Positions 17,282 to 27,233 are shown, numbered from the stretch's first letter. The stretch is DNA of 33,767 nucleotides from an uncultured Clostridia bacterium (GCA_949841045.1 CATKXS010000015.1:1-33767); one strand, 5' to 3'. The notes: a model not told the origin generated them from the letters alone. Made by a program: numbers and translations.

Positions 17282-17542
17282 ATGGACAACTTTTTATATA
17301 CTGCAATAAAAAACGATGTCGAGAGACATCTAAAATATTTGAGAATTTTTGAAATTGATAAAGTATCATTACATATCTGTCCATGTAGATATATAAGAAA
17401 CAGATACTTATTAAAAAATAAAAATAATGTAAAAGAATTATGTGAAATTTTTAATGTCAACAATATTGATGACTTATCTTACGAAATACTAAAACAAATA
17501 TTAAGTGAAAATCAGTATATATCTTCTAAACCCAAAAGATAA
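17282..17542 (+). CDS. 86-residue unknown protein between two XRE repressors
   Basis: Not recognised. It is a real gene: AAAGGAGG lies six bases before ATG, and a good promoter with operators precedes it. The sequence is basic and helical, with HICPC near residues 31-35, a later CEIF, and the basic stretch RYIRNRYLLKNKNN. It has no signal peptide or membrane helix. Its last 31 bp overlap the 3' end of the convergent xre2. Its position between two repressors that appear to share one operator suggests it is the regulated output of the module. A small toxin, an effector or an anti-repressor are all possible; nothing in the sequence decides. Confidence 0.75.
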   Translation: MDNFLYTAIKNDVERHLKYLRIFEIDKVSLHICPCRYIRNRYLLKNKNNVKELCEIFNVNNIDDLSYEILKQILSENQYISSKPKR

Positions 17543-17727
17543 TCAGTACTAACCCTAAAATAAATTGCTAGGGTTTTAACCATATTCACACTAGGCTCTA
17601 TTTTATCAGTTTCATATTTAGCTATTGTAGATTTGTCTACATTTAGTTCCTCTGCGAGCTGAACTTGTGTTAATCCTTTTTCAGCGCGAAGAAGTTTTAA
17701 TCTCTTTCCAAAAGTATTATCTTCCAT
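17512..17727 (-). CDS. XRE-family repressor 2
   Basis: 71 residues, one Cro/C1-type helix-turn-helix: FGKRLKLLRAEKGLTQVQLA, VDKSTIAKYETDKIEPS, ending FRVSTDYLLGLEDIY. It shares the recognition region and overall length with XRE 1, so both probably bind the same palindrome. The ATG lacks a clear Shine-Dalgarno sequence (ATAATATT upstream), unlike almost every other gene here, which hints at low translation. A perfect operator copy lies 41-55 bp upstream and overlaps a candidate -35. Its 3' end overlaps the 86-residue ORF by 31 bp on the opposite strand. Confidence 0.92.
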   Translation of the reverse strand: MEDNTFGKRLKLLRAEKGLTQVQLAEELNVDKSTIAKYETDKIEPSVNMVKTLAIYFRVSTDYLLGLEDIY

Positions 17728-17767
17728 AATATTATTATGACAAAAAATAGGATATAAAAACCAATAA

Positions 17768-17782
17768 CTGATTATAAATCAG
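17768..17782. promoter_or_regulatory. Operator palindrome, copy 2 (upstream of xre2)
   Basis: CTGATTATAAATCAG, identical to copy 1 at 17251-17265 and placed upstream of the second repressor. Confidence 0.8.
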
Positions 17783-17795
17783 TATCAATATAAAT

Positions 17796-17831
17796 AAAAA
17801 ATCACCCCCTTTCGAGATGATTATTTTTATT
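17796..17831. repeat. Right copy of 36-bp direct repeat, terminator-like
   Basis: Same orientation as 16916-16951, 35 of 36 bases identical. On the minus strand it is the terminator of the nucleotidyltransferase gene, whose stop codon it touches. Confidence 0.8.
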
Positions 17832-18739
17832 TAGTTTTCCCACAATCTTTCTGGGTATTTTCCGTTGGCTTTTTGCTCCTTTATAAATTCTTTGAATTCT
17901 TTGAGGTCCTCAGCATATGTAATTCCTCGCCAAACGGATTTAGTTGGTATAACTTCTACTTTTGCTTTGCTATTTTTGACCAAATCACTTAATAATATTG
18001 GTAAAAGATATTCGACTGAAGATAAATCTTCTTTATTTTTCTCTAAGAAATCTATAAAACCTTTTTTTAAATGAGAAAAAATATCTTTGGAAAAAGCAAA
18101 CAAATTCATGTTGACTGGAGTGGCTTTATCTACAACTTGCCAAGCTTCTTGTTTGTTATCTAAAGGTCTCGATATAACCTCGCCATTCTCGTCATGTTTT
18201 ACTTCCGATTCAACCATTCCCATCAGCAAATTATTTTCAACTGAGCAAACTCCTCTTTTTACCGTACCTTTATCAGATAGCGTCTCTCCAAGACGATATG
18301 CAACTAAAGAAAACTCATTTTTCTTCAATTCTCTTTTAAGGAATTTACTTACATCTTCAAATGCTTCTCTGCCATAAAAATCATCTGCGTTTATAACCAC
18401 AAAATTGTCATCAATAGCCTCTTCTGCACAAAGTATGGCATGGGCTGTTCCTAAAGGTTTTACCCTATTTTCTGGTATAACATATTTTTCAGGGACATTT
18501 TTATTGTTTTGAAATGCGTAGACGGTTTTTATTCTTTTTTCTACCCTTTTGCCTACTGTTTCTCTAAAAATATCTAAATTTTCTTCTTTAATGATAAATA
18601 CGACTTTATCAAATCCGCTTTTTATTGCGTCAAAAATTGAGTAATCGAGAATAAAGTTCTTCTCTTCATCGACAGGTTGGAGCTGTTTAAGTCCACCAAA
18701 TCGGCTACCAAGTCCTCCCGCCATAATTACAAGTTCCAT
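17831..18739 (-). CDS. Sugar-phosphate nucleotidyltransferase (NTP_transferase fold)
   Basis: 302 residues. The N-terminal nucleotide-binding loop MAGGLGSRFGGLKQL (from residue 6) and NADDFYG (near 115-121) are the diagnostic motifs of the family that makes NDP-sugars from NTP and sugar-1-phosphate. RVKPLGTAHAILCAEE provides the base/sugar contact region. It lacks the left-handed beta-helix acyltransferase domain of GlmU. The exact sugar cannot be read from sequence. It may feed glycosylation or cell-envelope glycans, but no linked sugar pathway is in the window. AAGAGGT precedes the ATG. Two tandem promoters lie upstream. Confidence 0.88.
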   Translation of the reverse strand: MELVIMAGGLGSRFGGLKQLQPVDEEKNFILDYSIFDAIKSGFDKVVFIIKEENLDIFRETVGKRVEKRIKTVYAFQNNKNVPEKYVIPENRVKPLGTAHAILCAEEAIDDNFVVINADDFYGREAFEDVSKFLKRELKKNEFSLVAYRLGETLSDKGTVKRGVCSVENNLLMGMVESEVKHDENGEVISRPLDNKQEAWQVVDKATPVNMNLFAFSKDIFSHLKKGFIDFLEKNKEDLSSVEYLLPILLSDLVKNSKAKVEVIPTKSVWRGITYAEDLKEFKEFIKEQKANGKYPERLWEN

Positions 18740-18768
18740 AAAAACCTCTTAAATCTTATTTATATTCA

Positions 18769-18798
18769 TTTATATTAAATTTAAATTAAATTTGTCAA
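18769..18798 (-). promoter_or_regulatory. Promoter P2 of the nucleotidyltransferase gene
   Basis: TTGACA (18793-18798), 18-bp spacer, TATAAA (18769-18774) on the minus strand. Confidence 0.7.
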
Positions 18799-18805
18799 TA
18801 CTTCA

Positions 18806-18833
18806 ATTTTACACATATTTTCATTTTTGTCAA
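18806..18833 (-). promoter_or_regulatory. Promoter P1 of the nucleotidyltransferase gene
   Basis: TTGACA (18828-18833), 16-bp spacer, TAAAAT (18806-18811) on the minus strand, 35 bp upstream of P2. Confidence 0.6.
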
Positions 18834-18857
18834 TAACAAAATGCTTGAAATTCTTGG

Positions 18858-18892
18858 CGAAAAAAGACATTACAAAATTAGTAATGCCTTTT
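18858..18892 (-). terminator. secA terminator
   Basis: GGCATTAC...GTAATGTC stem followed by six T's on the minus strand, a few bases after the secA stop. Confidence 0.85.
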
Positions 18893-18897
18893 ATTTT

Positions 18898-21624
18898 TTA
18901 ATCAGCATTTTGCCCACAGCAGTTTTTATATTTCTTACCACTTCCGCATGGGCATGGGTCGTTACGGCCTACTTTTGGCTCATTATTATAAACTGTCTTT
19001 TGAACTTGAAGTTTACCTTTTGCCTTTTGCTTTTCGCGTTCTTCTGGAGTGAGTTCTTTTCCAGTGAACATAATCTTGATTGGTTTTGGTTCTGGCTCAA
19101 CTGGCGCTTGTTGAATTTGAGCATTGAGAAGAATTTTACATGTATTTTCTCTGATTTTTTCAATCATTTTATCAAACATATCAAAGCCTTCTTTCTTGTA
19201 AGCAAGAACTGGGTCTTGTTGACCAAATTGTCTTGAAATAATCTCATCTTTCATAATCTGCATGTCTTCAATTTGGCTCATCCAGTTTATATCAACCATA
19301 CGAAGAAGCACATTTCTTTCGATGTCTTCAAAGTTGACACCAATTCCCGCCACCTCTTTCATACGCTCTTCATAGCGTTTATGAATATTGTCAAGAATTT
19401 TATCCACAACATCATCTACATCGCATTCTTCAACAAAGTCTTCATTGATAAGATTTGTATCTTTTTCAATAAGTCCATTTTCAAGTTCTTTTTTGAGCGC
19501 TTCAATATCCCATTCATAGTATGGTTTTTCATCGCTAATCACTTTTAAAACGCTCTTTCTTACAACGTCTGGGAACATATTCATAATTTGGTCATGAACA
19601 GGCTCGCCGTCAAGCACTTTGTTACGTTCTGCGTATATTATTTCTCTTTGCTTATTCATAACATCGTCAAATTGGAGAACGCTCTTTCTTATGCCAAAGT
19701 TTTGAATTTCAATCTTGCGTTGAGCTTTTTCAACTTGATTAGCTATCATTTTTACTTGGAAAGGTGTATCTTCATCAACTCTAAATATTGCGAAAATTCT
19801 CTTAAGTTTGTCAGAAGCGAAACGTCTTATAAGGTCGTCATCAGGTGAAAGATAGAATACGCTTGAACCTAAATCACCCTGTCTTCCAGAACGGCCTCTA
19901 AGCTGGTTGTCAATACGTCTTGACTCATGTCTTTCTGTACCAATAATGAATAATCCGCCAAGTTTTCTAACCTCTTCTTTCTCTGCATCTGTGACTTGTT
20001 TGTGTTTATCATAAAGTTTTCTATAAGTTTCGCGAGCTTCGTTAAGTTTTTCATCGTCAACAATATTGAAAGCAGTTGCATAAGAGATTTCCTCTTCGCT
20101 GTAACCTTTATCTCTCATTTCCTTTGTAGCCATAAATTCAGGGTTACCGCCAAGCAAAATATCGGTACCACGACCTGCCATGTTTGTGGCGATAGTGACA
20201 GCACCCTTTCTGCCCGCTTGAGCAACAATCTCACTCTCTCTTTCATTGTTCTTAGCGTTGAGAACTTGGTGTTTTATACCCTCCATTTTGAGCGCATGAG
20301 AAATAAGTTCTGATTTATCAATGTTGATTGTACCAACAAGCACTGGTTGTCCAGTCTCAGCACATTCTCTTATTTTAGCAATAATCGCCTTAATCTTTCC
20401 GCGTTCAGATGTGTACATAATGTCTGGATAATCTATACGCTGTTTTGTTCTGTTTGGTGGAATTACTACAACGTCAAGGTTGTAAATTGTTCTAAATTCG
20501 CTCTCTTCTGTCTTAGCAGTACCAGTCATACCAGAAAGTTTGCTATATAATCTAAAGAAGTTTTGGAATGTAATTGTTGCAAATGTTTGGTTTTCGTCCT
20601 TAATTGCAACCCCCTCTTTGGCTTCAATTGCTTGGTGGAGACCAGATGAGAAGCGTCTACCTATAGAAAGACGTCCAGTAAACTCGTCTACAATGATAAC
20701 TTCGCCGTCTTTGACAACATAGTTTTCATCAAGATGCATGATAAAGTTTGCTTTTAAAGCATTGTTGATATAGTGGTTAAGTTCAAGATTTTCAATATCA
20801 GAAAGATTGTTGAGGTGATAAAAAGCCTCAGCCTTTGTAACACCTTTTTCAGTAAGGTTTATCTGCTTAGTTTTAATATCAATTTCAACATCGTCACCCT
20901 CTCTGAGTGTTTTTACAAACTTTTGAGCCTCAACATATCCGTCAGAACTTTTTCCGCCTCTTCCGCTGATAATAAGTGGAGTTCTTGCTTCATCAATAAG
21001 AATGCTATCGACTTCATCGACAACGGCAAAGTTGAGTCCCCTTAAAACTCTTGCATTTTTATTGCCAGCCATATTGTCTCTAAGATAATCAAATCCAAGC
21101 TCGTTATTAGTACAATAGGTAATATCGCACATATATGCAGCTTTCTTCTGCTTGTCATTTTGTCCAGCAAGCGAAACGCCAACTGTAAGCCCTAAGAATT
21201 TATAAATCTTTCCCATCCATTCAGCGTCACGTTTTGCAAGGTAGTCGTTTACTGTAACAACATGCACGCCCTTTCCAGTAAGTGCATTGAGGTAAACTGG
21301 AAGCGTTGCCACCAAAGTTTTACCTTCACCAGTTGCCATTTCAGCAATTCTGCCTTGATGGAGTGCAATGCCACCTATAATCTGAACATAGAAATGTCTC
21401 ATATTGAGAACCCTTGAAGAAGCTTCTCTTGCAACAGCATAAGCTTCTGGCAAAATATCATTTAATGTTTCACCAACTTTGAGCCTATTTTTAAATTCAT
21501 CAGTACAAGCTCTGAGTTGTTCATTTGTATAATCCTTATACTTTTCCTCTAAAGCAATTACTTTATCGGCAATCTTTTTAAGTTTTTTAATTTGAAAGTT
21601 ATTTTCCTTTCCAAAAAGTCCCAT
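18898..21624 (-). CDS. secA: Preprotein translocase ATPase SecA
   Basis: 908 residues, normal length. It drives Sec-dependent export through SecYEG and acts at the inner face of the membrane. Walker A is ATGEGKT at about 97-103, with the Q-motif region and [14 protein letters not shown] just before it. [19 protein letters not shown] gives the DEAD-type Walker B near 205. [26 protein letters not shown] and GRSGRQGD in the second motor domain are diagnostic. The C-terminus carries the zinc SEC-C tail with [20 protein letters not shown] precedes the ATG. It has its own promoter and terminator. It presumably exports the giant surface protein and the lipoprotein of this window. Confidence 0.99.
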   Translation of the reverse strand: MGLFGKENNFQIKKLKKIADKVIALEEKYKDYTNEQLRACTDEFKNRLKVGETLNDILPEAYAVAREASSRVLNMRHFYVQIIGGIALHQGRIAEMATGEGKTLVATLPVYLNALTGKGVHVVTVNDYLAKRDAEWMGKIYKFLGLTVGVSLAGQNDKQKKAAYMCDITYCTNNELGFDYLRDNMAGNKNARVLRGLNFAVVDEVDSILIDEARTPLIISGRGGKSSDGYVEAQKFVKTLREGDDVEIDIKTKQINLTEKGVTKAEAFYHLNNLSDIENLELNHYINNALKANFIMHLDENYVVKDGEVIIVDEFTGRLSIGRRFSSGLHQAIEAKEGVAIKDENQTFATITFQNFFRLYSKLSGMTGTAKTEESEFRTIYNLDVVVIPPNRTKQRIDYPDIMYTSERGKIKAIIAKIRECAETGQPVLVGTINIDKSELISHALKMEGIKHQVLNAKNNERESEIVAQAGRKGAVTIATNMAGRGTDILLGGNPEFMATKEMRDKGYSEEEISYATAFNIVDDEKLNEARETYRKLYDKHKQVTDAEKEEVRKLGGLFIIGTERHESRRIDNQLRGRSGRQGDLGSSVFYLSPDDDLIRRFASDKLKRIFAIFRVDEDTPFQVKMIANQVEKAQRKIEIQNFGIRKSVLQFDDVMNKQREIIYAERNKVLDGEPVHDQIMNMFPDVVRKSVLKVISDEKPYYEWDIEALKKELENGLIEKDTNLINEDFVEECDVDDVVDKILDNIHKRYEERMKEVAGIGVNFEDIERNVLLRMVDINWMSQIEDMQIMKDEIISRQFGQQDPVLAYKKEGFDMFDKMIEKIRENTCKILLNAQIQQAPVEPEPKPIKIMFTGKELTPEEREKQKAKGKLQVQKTVYNNEPKVGRNDPCPCGSGKKYKNCCGQNAD

Positions 21625-21654
21625 TTTTTCTCCTTTAATCTTCTCGTAAATAAT

Positions 21655-21682
21655 ATTGTAACTGATTTTTACAAAAAGTCAA
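21655..21682 (-). promoter_or_regulatory. secA promoter
   Basis: TTGACT (21677-21682), 16-bp spacer, TACAAT (21655-21660) on the minus strand, 30 bp before the start codon. Confidence 0.7.
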
Positions 21683-21773
21683 AATAATTTTAAAAATAAA
21701 AAGCATTTTTATCACTATTTTTGCAAAATTTCAATTATTTTTGGCAGAGAATGACCTTTTTAAAGCGCTTTAC

Positions 21774-21802
21774 TTGACAATGATATATAAATAAAGTATA
21801 AT
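21774..21802 (+). promoter_or_regulatory. Consensus promoter of the 1,779-residue gene
   Basis: TTGACA (21774-21779), 17-bp spacer, TATAAT (21797-21802), a perfect sigma-A match, about 40 bp upstream of the ATG. Confidence 0.93.
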
Positions 21803-21843
21803 TTTAAATATATTATATTTATTAAATATAAGAGGAGATTATT

Positions 21844-24800
21844 ATGATAGCTTCAATCACTAATAATATTACACTTAAGAAAAAAGACGGAAATGAGGTT
21901 AAAATCGCTCAAGACCTCCGTATGAACACCGAAAATGAACACCTTTTAAGTCTTAAAGGTACTTTTCCTACTACTATTAAAGAAGAAGACGGCAGTGAAA
22001 GAGTTATGCTTGATTCAAAGTCTATTTTTGATGTTGACCGCAAGGAAGACGGAAAATATTCTATAGTCATAAATGACACTTCTATTTTGAAAGGTAAAGA
22101 CGGCAAGGACCTTGCCACCCTTCTTGGAATTAACACTGATGCCGAAAATAAAACTGCCACTTTGAATATTACCGCACCTCCAAGTACACTCACAATCGCA
22201 AAAAAACATGAGGAAATTTGTTTTAAGATTGTTGCAGAAAGTGGAAAACAATATGTTATAACTTCAAACGCAACTACTATCAGAGTTAAAACTGAAGGCG
22301 AAGAATTTAAATATAGTGCAACAGGCGACACTGCTATTTCAGTTGAAATGCACCCTGATATTATTGATGAATTTTTTGATAAAGATAAAAAATTCTGCAA
22401 AACTTTTGACCAGACAACTTTCACAAACCAAAAAAAGAAAAAAGACTTGCATCCAGAAGATACGTCTATAAAAGAGCCAGACGGTCTTACTGACATGCCA
22501 AAAGCTATCAATAACTTCCCTACAAAAATTCTATCCCTTTATGGTGCAACCATGAAAGGAAATAGCCATGTTATGTTTGGCGCTTCGAGCGAAGCAAATG
22601 GCTATACTCTCACTTCAATCGACCCGCTTGCTGATAAAGAAGGCAGAGCGGATGCTCAACCTTATATTTTTGTAACTAAGAACACAGAAGGCACATCAGC
22701 TTCACCTGCAAAACAAGATAATTATTTACTTATAAATGGTAAAATGCAAAAGTGCGACAATTTCTATCTACAATATGAACAAGAGGGTGAAATTAAAAAG
22801 CCTCAACTTGTTCTTGAAGTGCGTCCTCAAAATTCAAAAACAGGTTCGGTAAAATACTATTCAATTGACCTAAATTATGATAATAAAAAAAATCAACTAT
22901 CTGAAGAATCAATAAAAACCCTAAACCTTCTTGGTGATGTTGGAAATTTCGTTGATACAGCCGCAGATGAATCTCAAATAGTAAATATTCTTTCAAGTGA
23001 TGGCAAAAATCAAATTAAATTTGCAAAGAAAGATGATAGAGATTATGCAAAAGATTATTCATATTCATTAAAGAGCGACAATTACACCCTTGTATCTGAC
23101 GAGCCAAATGATGAAGATGAAACAGTTGGAGGAGATGATTTAGGACCAGAAGAGCCTGAACGCAACGATACTGGTGATACTGATGAACCAGAAAAAGGTA
23201 AGAAGAAAGAAGCCCCTGCTCCAATAATGAAACATAAAAAAGGGTTCAACTACGAAAAACAAGTTGAAGCTTTTGCTGGAGCAATAGAAATTCTTGCTTT
23301 CTTTCTTGGAATTGGCTCTATTCTCACTGGCGGTATTGCCCTTCTTATTGCCGGACTTGTTCTTGGCGGAATTGGCATCACTGGGCAAACATTTGCATCA
23401 AAATTTGTCGCTGAAGAACGCGATATTGCACTTAAAAGATTAGAAGAATACGAACAGCAACAAAGTGAAGATGAAAAATTTGAAGAAAACTTCATGGCAA
23501 ACGAAGCTGCTCTTGACAATGCAATGGGACTTGCTGAGGAAAAAGAAAGCGGACTTGCCGAGATGCTTGCAGATGAAAACTCTCCTGCTCATAAACTTGC
23601 AAATGCATTCGATGAATACGGTGTTGGCTTTGAAAGATTACCAGAAGGCATGACAAGAACAAATGCACTGTCGAGCATAAATGGTTATCAGGCTAAAACA
23701 AAAATGCTCAGTTCTCTTGAACAAATCACTTCAGCTCATGATATTGCAACAAGAAATCAAATGATTGCACAGTTTATGAATACAAACTTTGCTCCAATGC
23801 CAGAAGAAAAGAAAACAGAACTTACTACTGCCCTCTTTGGACCAGAAAAGGCAGATGCAAATACAATTTCTTCAAAAAATGAAGCACTTAAGCCTTTTAT
23901 CACTTCTTTAAGAGAAACAGTTGTATACGAAGAAAGAGAAAAACAACTTTTAGACAAGCAAAGAGATAGTTTGAGTTCTGCTCGTGACAGCTCTATTTTA
24001 AGAACTATTGGCTCAAAGAGTTTTGACAAAGCAAAACGCGAAAAGTTCTTCAATCGTTATTCAGATGTACTTGTAAGAAAAATGTCTACAGACAAGAGTC
24101 TTAATGAAGCAAAAATAAACAACCTTTTAAACAAGATTCCTGAAAATGAGAGGGCTTTTGCCATTGACAAGCTTGCTCTTTCATCAAAAAATATTGAAGA
24201 CACTTTGGCGCTTGTTGAAAAAACAGCTAATGAAAACAGAACAAAAGTTAACACTCTTCAAGATGCTATGGTTTATGTTAAAGCCTTAAACAATCTTAAA
24301 AATAAACCAAACGAATATGTTTCGTTTACAAAAACCCAAGACGACCTTGTTAAGTTATTAGATGCAAGAACTTTAACTTATCGCCAAAATAGTCTTATCG
24401 AAGATAAATATAAATTCCTTGAGACAATAGAAAATAACCTTACTAATTCAGCTGATAATAATGGAAAGAAGAATGTTTTACATGCACTACACTCTCTTAC
24501 TGGAACATATTCTTCAAATGACACCCATAATGATACTTCAAAAATTTTAGCACAAATTCAACAAAATCATCAAGAAATAAGAAATCTTCTCATTTCTCAT
24601 TTCAGCGAAGAGCTAACAGATATATCATGCCTATATGATTCCTCTACTGTACTTCCTAATTCTAAGAAATTAAACCAAGTAGGAAATGAAGGCAACTATA
24701 TTGAGATTGCATCTAAGTATATTAGCGAAAAAGACCCTAAAACTAACGAACTTACCCTTCGTGCAAAAAGACTAAAAGGTCTTATTGATGACTATAACAA

Positions 24801-27183
24801 AAATTCAAAAGAATATTTAAATAATCGTTATAACGCTAATGATTTCAATTCTCTACAAGCATATTTAAAGAGCGAAGTAAAAGACCAGCTCAAAGATGTT
24901 GAAAATGCTAATGAATATTTAGATAATATTGTTTCTGAAAAAGCCATCGAAGATAAAGTAAAATCCTTTAAATCGTCTTATGCAAAAGCTTATATTAATG
25001 AGGATACTAAAAAAGAAATTGCAAAAGCTATGCTTTATGCTGAGGCAGGTCTCAAAAATAAAAACATTTCAAATGTTGATAAAGCCATTTTTGAAAACAG
25101 CATTTCTACCCTTAATCTTGTATTAACAGGTAAATTATTACAAGCAAACATTGATAAAGCTGTTGTTTCATCTTTAGGAGATGAACTTGCAAACAAAAAT
25201 AGAGAAGATGCAATCAAATTGCTTAACAAGACAAGTCAAGACTTTACGAATTCTGCTAAAGGTTATAAAAAACTTTATAACTTAGTCTCTGACCTCAACC
25301 TTTCAAATGACGCCAAAAAAGAAATTAAATTTCAAACTGGCGATAAAAATATCGCTGAAAAAGCTTCAAACATTATAAATGAAGATTTAAAAGACAAAAA
25401 AGCTGACGAAAATGGCCTAACTTATGGAGATATTCTTGAAAAATCTTTATTCAATATGGAAATACTTGAAAAAGAAATTAATAATATGCAATTCTTAACA
25501 GGTGCAGAGCAGCGAAACATTATTGGCGACATCCGCAACATGAAAAATACTCCTGAACTGAAACACAACCCTGCAGCTAGAAAATCTAATTTGGAATTCT
25601 GTTTTTCTCGCCGAATTGACCCAAAAACTTATAAAGAACACAAGAAAGAACTTGATGCTCTAATAAAACTTGCTGGCACTTATGCGGAAGTTAGCATTGC
25701 TAAAGATTTGATTAATAATGAAATTAAGAATGTTAACGAAAGAAGCAAAGCAGTCCTTGAATCTTCTTGTGAAGATGTACTTGGTAAAGAGTATGCAAAC
25801 AGCGAATATAGACGTCTTCAAGTGACTAACGACAAGAACAAAAATGACGAAAAGACATTTGACAATGTTTACAAGCTTATGGTTGAACTTGCTCCTGGCG
25901 AAGATAAGGAAAAAGTTGAAGCAGACCTTAAAAAACTTGTACAAGAAAACCCTGACATGAAAGCTTCAAAAATAGCAAAAAAATTTGGAATTGATAAAGA
26001 TGCACTTGATAAAGGTTTAAAACAAGTTAAAAATAAGGGAATTGACGAAAATACTCAAAAATCAGTTTGGTTAAAAGAAAAAGAAGTAAATGATTCATTA
26101 ATAGTTGTCGAAGAATTTAAGGAAGCTTGGAAACAGGCACTTAGCGGAGATACAAAAAAACTTGAAACATTTATAGAAAACTCTAAGTCAAACAAAGAAC
26201 TTGAAAAACAGCAAAAGAAAGCCGATGAGCAAAAACTTAAAAACCTCAAAGGTGACGAATTAAAGAAGGCCAAAGCTGAAATTGAAGAAGCCAAGAAAGC
26301 TGAGCCTAAAAAGAATAAGAAAGAAATTGAAAAGCAAGATGAAAAAGCCATTGATTATGCTGAACTTTTAGACAATATTGGCCTTCCTGCTGAAGATATT
26401 GAAAAAGTTTTAAATGGTGAAAAGAGATTTGTAATAGACGGGCTCAAAAAGCTTGATAATCTCTCACCTGCCCTAAGAGCTGAAAAACTTCTTGCTGCAA
26501 AAAATGATGAATTAGATGAAATTAAACTTCAGTCTTCGCTTTTAACTGATGCTGATAGAAAAATTGCAAAGGCTTGCAAAAATCTTGAAAAATCAAACAA
26601 AGATGTTCAAGAATACAAAGCCAAAGTTGAACTTATCAAAAAGCTTGAAAAAAGTGGCGTTCCTGAAAAAGTCGTTGACGAAATTTATACAGCATTTGCA
26701 AATGGTGATAAAAAATATTTTGATAAAACAAAAATTGGTGACAAAACTATTAATGAACTACTTGCTGGCTATGAATTTGATGTTACTGATACTGCCCTTT
26801 TAAAACGTCTTGGAATTGACCCAAAAGACATTAAAAATGGAAAGACAAGAAATAGAACACTTAAAGACGCCGAAATGCAAATTCAGATTCAAAACATTTC
26901 AAATCAAATAAAAGTTAATTTCGCTCAAGATAATGCAACTAAAACAGATGTTCAACATGAAGGCGACCTGTCTAAAGAAAAACCTCAAGAGGCAAAAGAA
27001 GGTCTTGGATTCTTCAAAAAACTTATCGATATATTTAAAGATAAATCTGACAAAGCTATTGCAGAGCAAAAAGAAATTGATAAACAAGTTGAAGAAGCAC
27101 ATGCAAATGAACATACTGAAGAAAAAGATTATGAATCAAAGCCTGTAAAAGAAGTTGATGATAGGGAAGCTGAGGTTGAATAA
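21844..27183 (+). CDS. Giant protein with membrane hairpin and long charged helical tail, unrecognised
   Basis: 1,779 residues, family not recognised. Three parts can be seen. Residues 1-~420 look beta-rich, with no signal peptide. An acidic linker follows (DEDETVGGDD, EEPERNDTGDTDEPE), then a short basic patch. At about 480-520 two hydrophobic helices separated by Gly/Thr form a hairpin (ILAFFLGIGSILTGG, then IALLIAGLVLGGIGITG). From about 520 to the end the chain is almost entirely helical and Lys/Glu/Asn-rich, with a KKA/KAE-type coiled coil near 1450-1505. SD AGAGGAG and a perfect promoter suggest strong expression. The lack of a signal peptide suggests a membrane-tethered, largely cytoplasmic scaffold, but topology is uncertain. 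Divergent from secA. Confidence 0.82.
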   Translation: MIASITNNITLKKKDGNEVKIAQDLRMNTENEHLLSLKGTFPTTIKEEDGSERVMLDSKSIFDVDRKEDGKYSIVINDTSILKGKDGKDLATLLGINTDAENKTATLNITAPPSTLTIAKKHEEICFKIVAESGKQYVITSNATTIRVKTEGEEFKYSATGDTAISVEMHPDIIDEFFDKDKKFCKTFDQTTFTNQKKKKDLHPEDTSIKEPDGLTDMPKAINNFPTKILSLYGATMKGNSHVMFGASSEANGYTLTSIDPLADKEGRADAQPYIFVTKNTEGTSASPAKQDNYLLINGKMQKCDNFYLQYEQEGEIKKPQLVLEVRPQNSKTGSVKYYSIDLNYDNKKNQLSEESIKTLNLLGDVGNFVDTAADESQIVNILSSDGKNQIKFAKKDDRDYAKDYSYSLKSDNYTLVSDEPNDEDETVGGDDLGPEEPERNDTGDTDEPEKGKKKEAPAPIMKHKKGFNYEKQVEAFAGAIEILAFFLGIGSILTGGIALLIAGLVLGGIGITGQTFASKFVAEERDIALKRLEEYEQQQSEDEKFEENFMANEAALDNAMGLAEEKESGLAEMLADENSPAHKLANAFDEYGVGFERLPEGMTRTNALSSINGYQAKTKMLSSLEQITSAHDIATRNQMIAQFMNTNFAPMPEEKKTELTTALFGPEKADANTISSKNEALKPFITSLRETVVYEEREKQLLDKQRDSLSSARDSSILRTIGSKSFDKAKREKFFNRYSDVLVRKMSTDKSLNEAKINNLLNKIPENERAFAIDKLALSSKNIEDTLALVEKTANENRTKVNTLQDAMVYVKALNNLKNKPNEYVSFTKTQDDLVKLLDARTLTYRQNSLIEDKYKFLETIENNLTNSADNNGKKNVLHALHSLTGTYSSNDTHNDTSKILAQIQQNHQEIRNLLISHFSEELTDISCLYDSSTVLPNSKKLNQVGNEGNYIEIASKYISEKDPKTNELTLRAKRLKGLIDDYNKNSKEYLNNRYNANDFNSLQAYLKSEVKDQLKDVENANEYLDNIVSEKAIEDKVKSFKSSYAKAYINEDTKKEIAKAMLYAEAGLKNKNISNVDKAIFENSISTLNLVLTGKLLQANIDKAVVSSLGDELANKNREDAIKLLNKTSQDFTNSAKGYKKLYNLVSDLNLSNDAKKEIKFQTGDKNIAEKASNIINEDLKDKKADENGLTYGDILEKSLFNMEILEKEINNMQFLTGAEQRNIIGDIRNMKNTPELKHNPAARKSNLEFCFSRRIDPKTYKEHKKELDALIKLAGTYAEVSIAKDLINNEIKNVNERSKAVLESSCEDVLGKEYANSEYRRLQVTNDKNKNDEKTFDNVYKLMVELAPGEDKEKVEADLKKLVQENPDMKASKIAKKFGIDKDALDKGLKQVKNKGIDENTQKSVWLKEKEVNDSLIVVEEFKEAWKQALSGDTKKLETFIENSKSNKELEKQQKKADEQKLKNLKGDELKKAKAEIEEAKKAEPKKNKKEIEKQDEKAIDYAELLDNIGLPAEDIEKVLNGEKRFVIDGLKKLDNLSPALRAEKLLAAKNDELDEIKLQSSLLTDADRKIAKACKNLEKSNKDVQEYKAKVELIKKLEKSGVPEKVVDEIYTAFANGDKKYFDKTKIGDKTINELLAGYEFDVTDTALLKRLGIDPKDIKNGKTRNRTLKDAEMQIQIQNISNQIKVNFAQDNATKTDVQHEGDLSKEKPQEAKEGLGFFKKLIDIFKDKSDKAIAEQKEIDKQVEEAHANEHTEEKDYESKPVKEVDDREAEVE

Positions 27184-27233
27184 AACTTTACTCTTACTTC
27201 TCATGCTGCAATAACCAAGCAAAATCTATTTAG

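Noticed and set aside
17501-17520. GAAAATCAGTATA inside the 86-residue ORF, matching the promoter region 13-mer at 17227
   Set aside because: No palindrome partner and within coding sequence; probably coincidence, though a weak half-operator cannot be excluded.
21661-21676. ACTGATTTTT in the secA promoter as a further XRE operator
   Set aside because: Only a half-site (CTGATT) is present and no dyad; expected by chance in AT-rich DNA.
21909-22511. 200-residue minus-strand ORF
   Set aside because: Shadow of the 1,779-residue gene; Ser/Phe-rich composition typical of antisense frames, and no promoter or SD.
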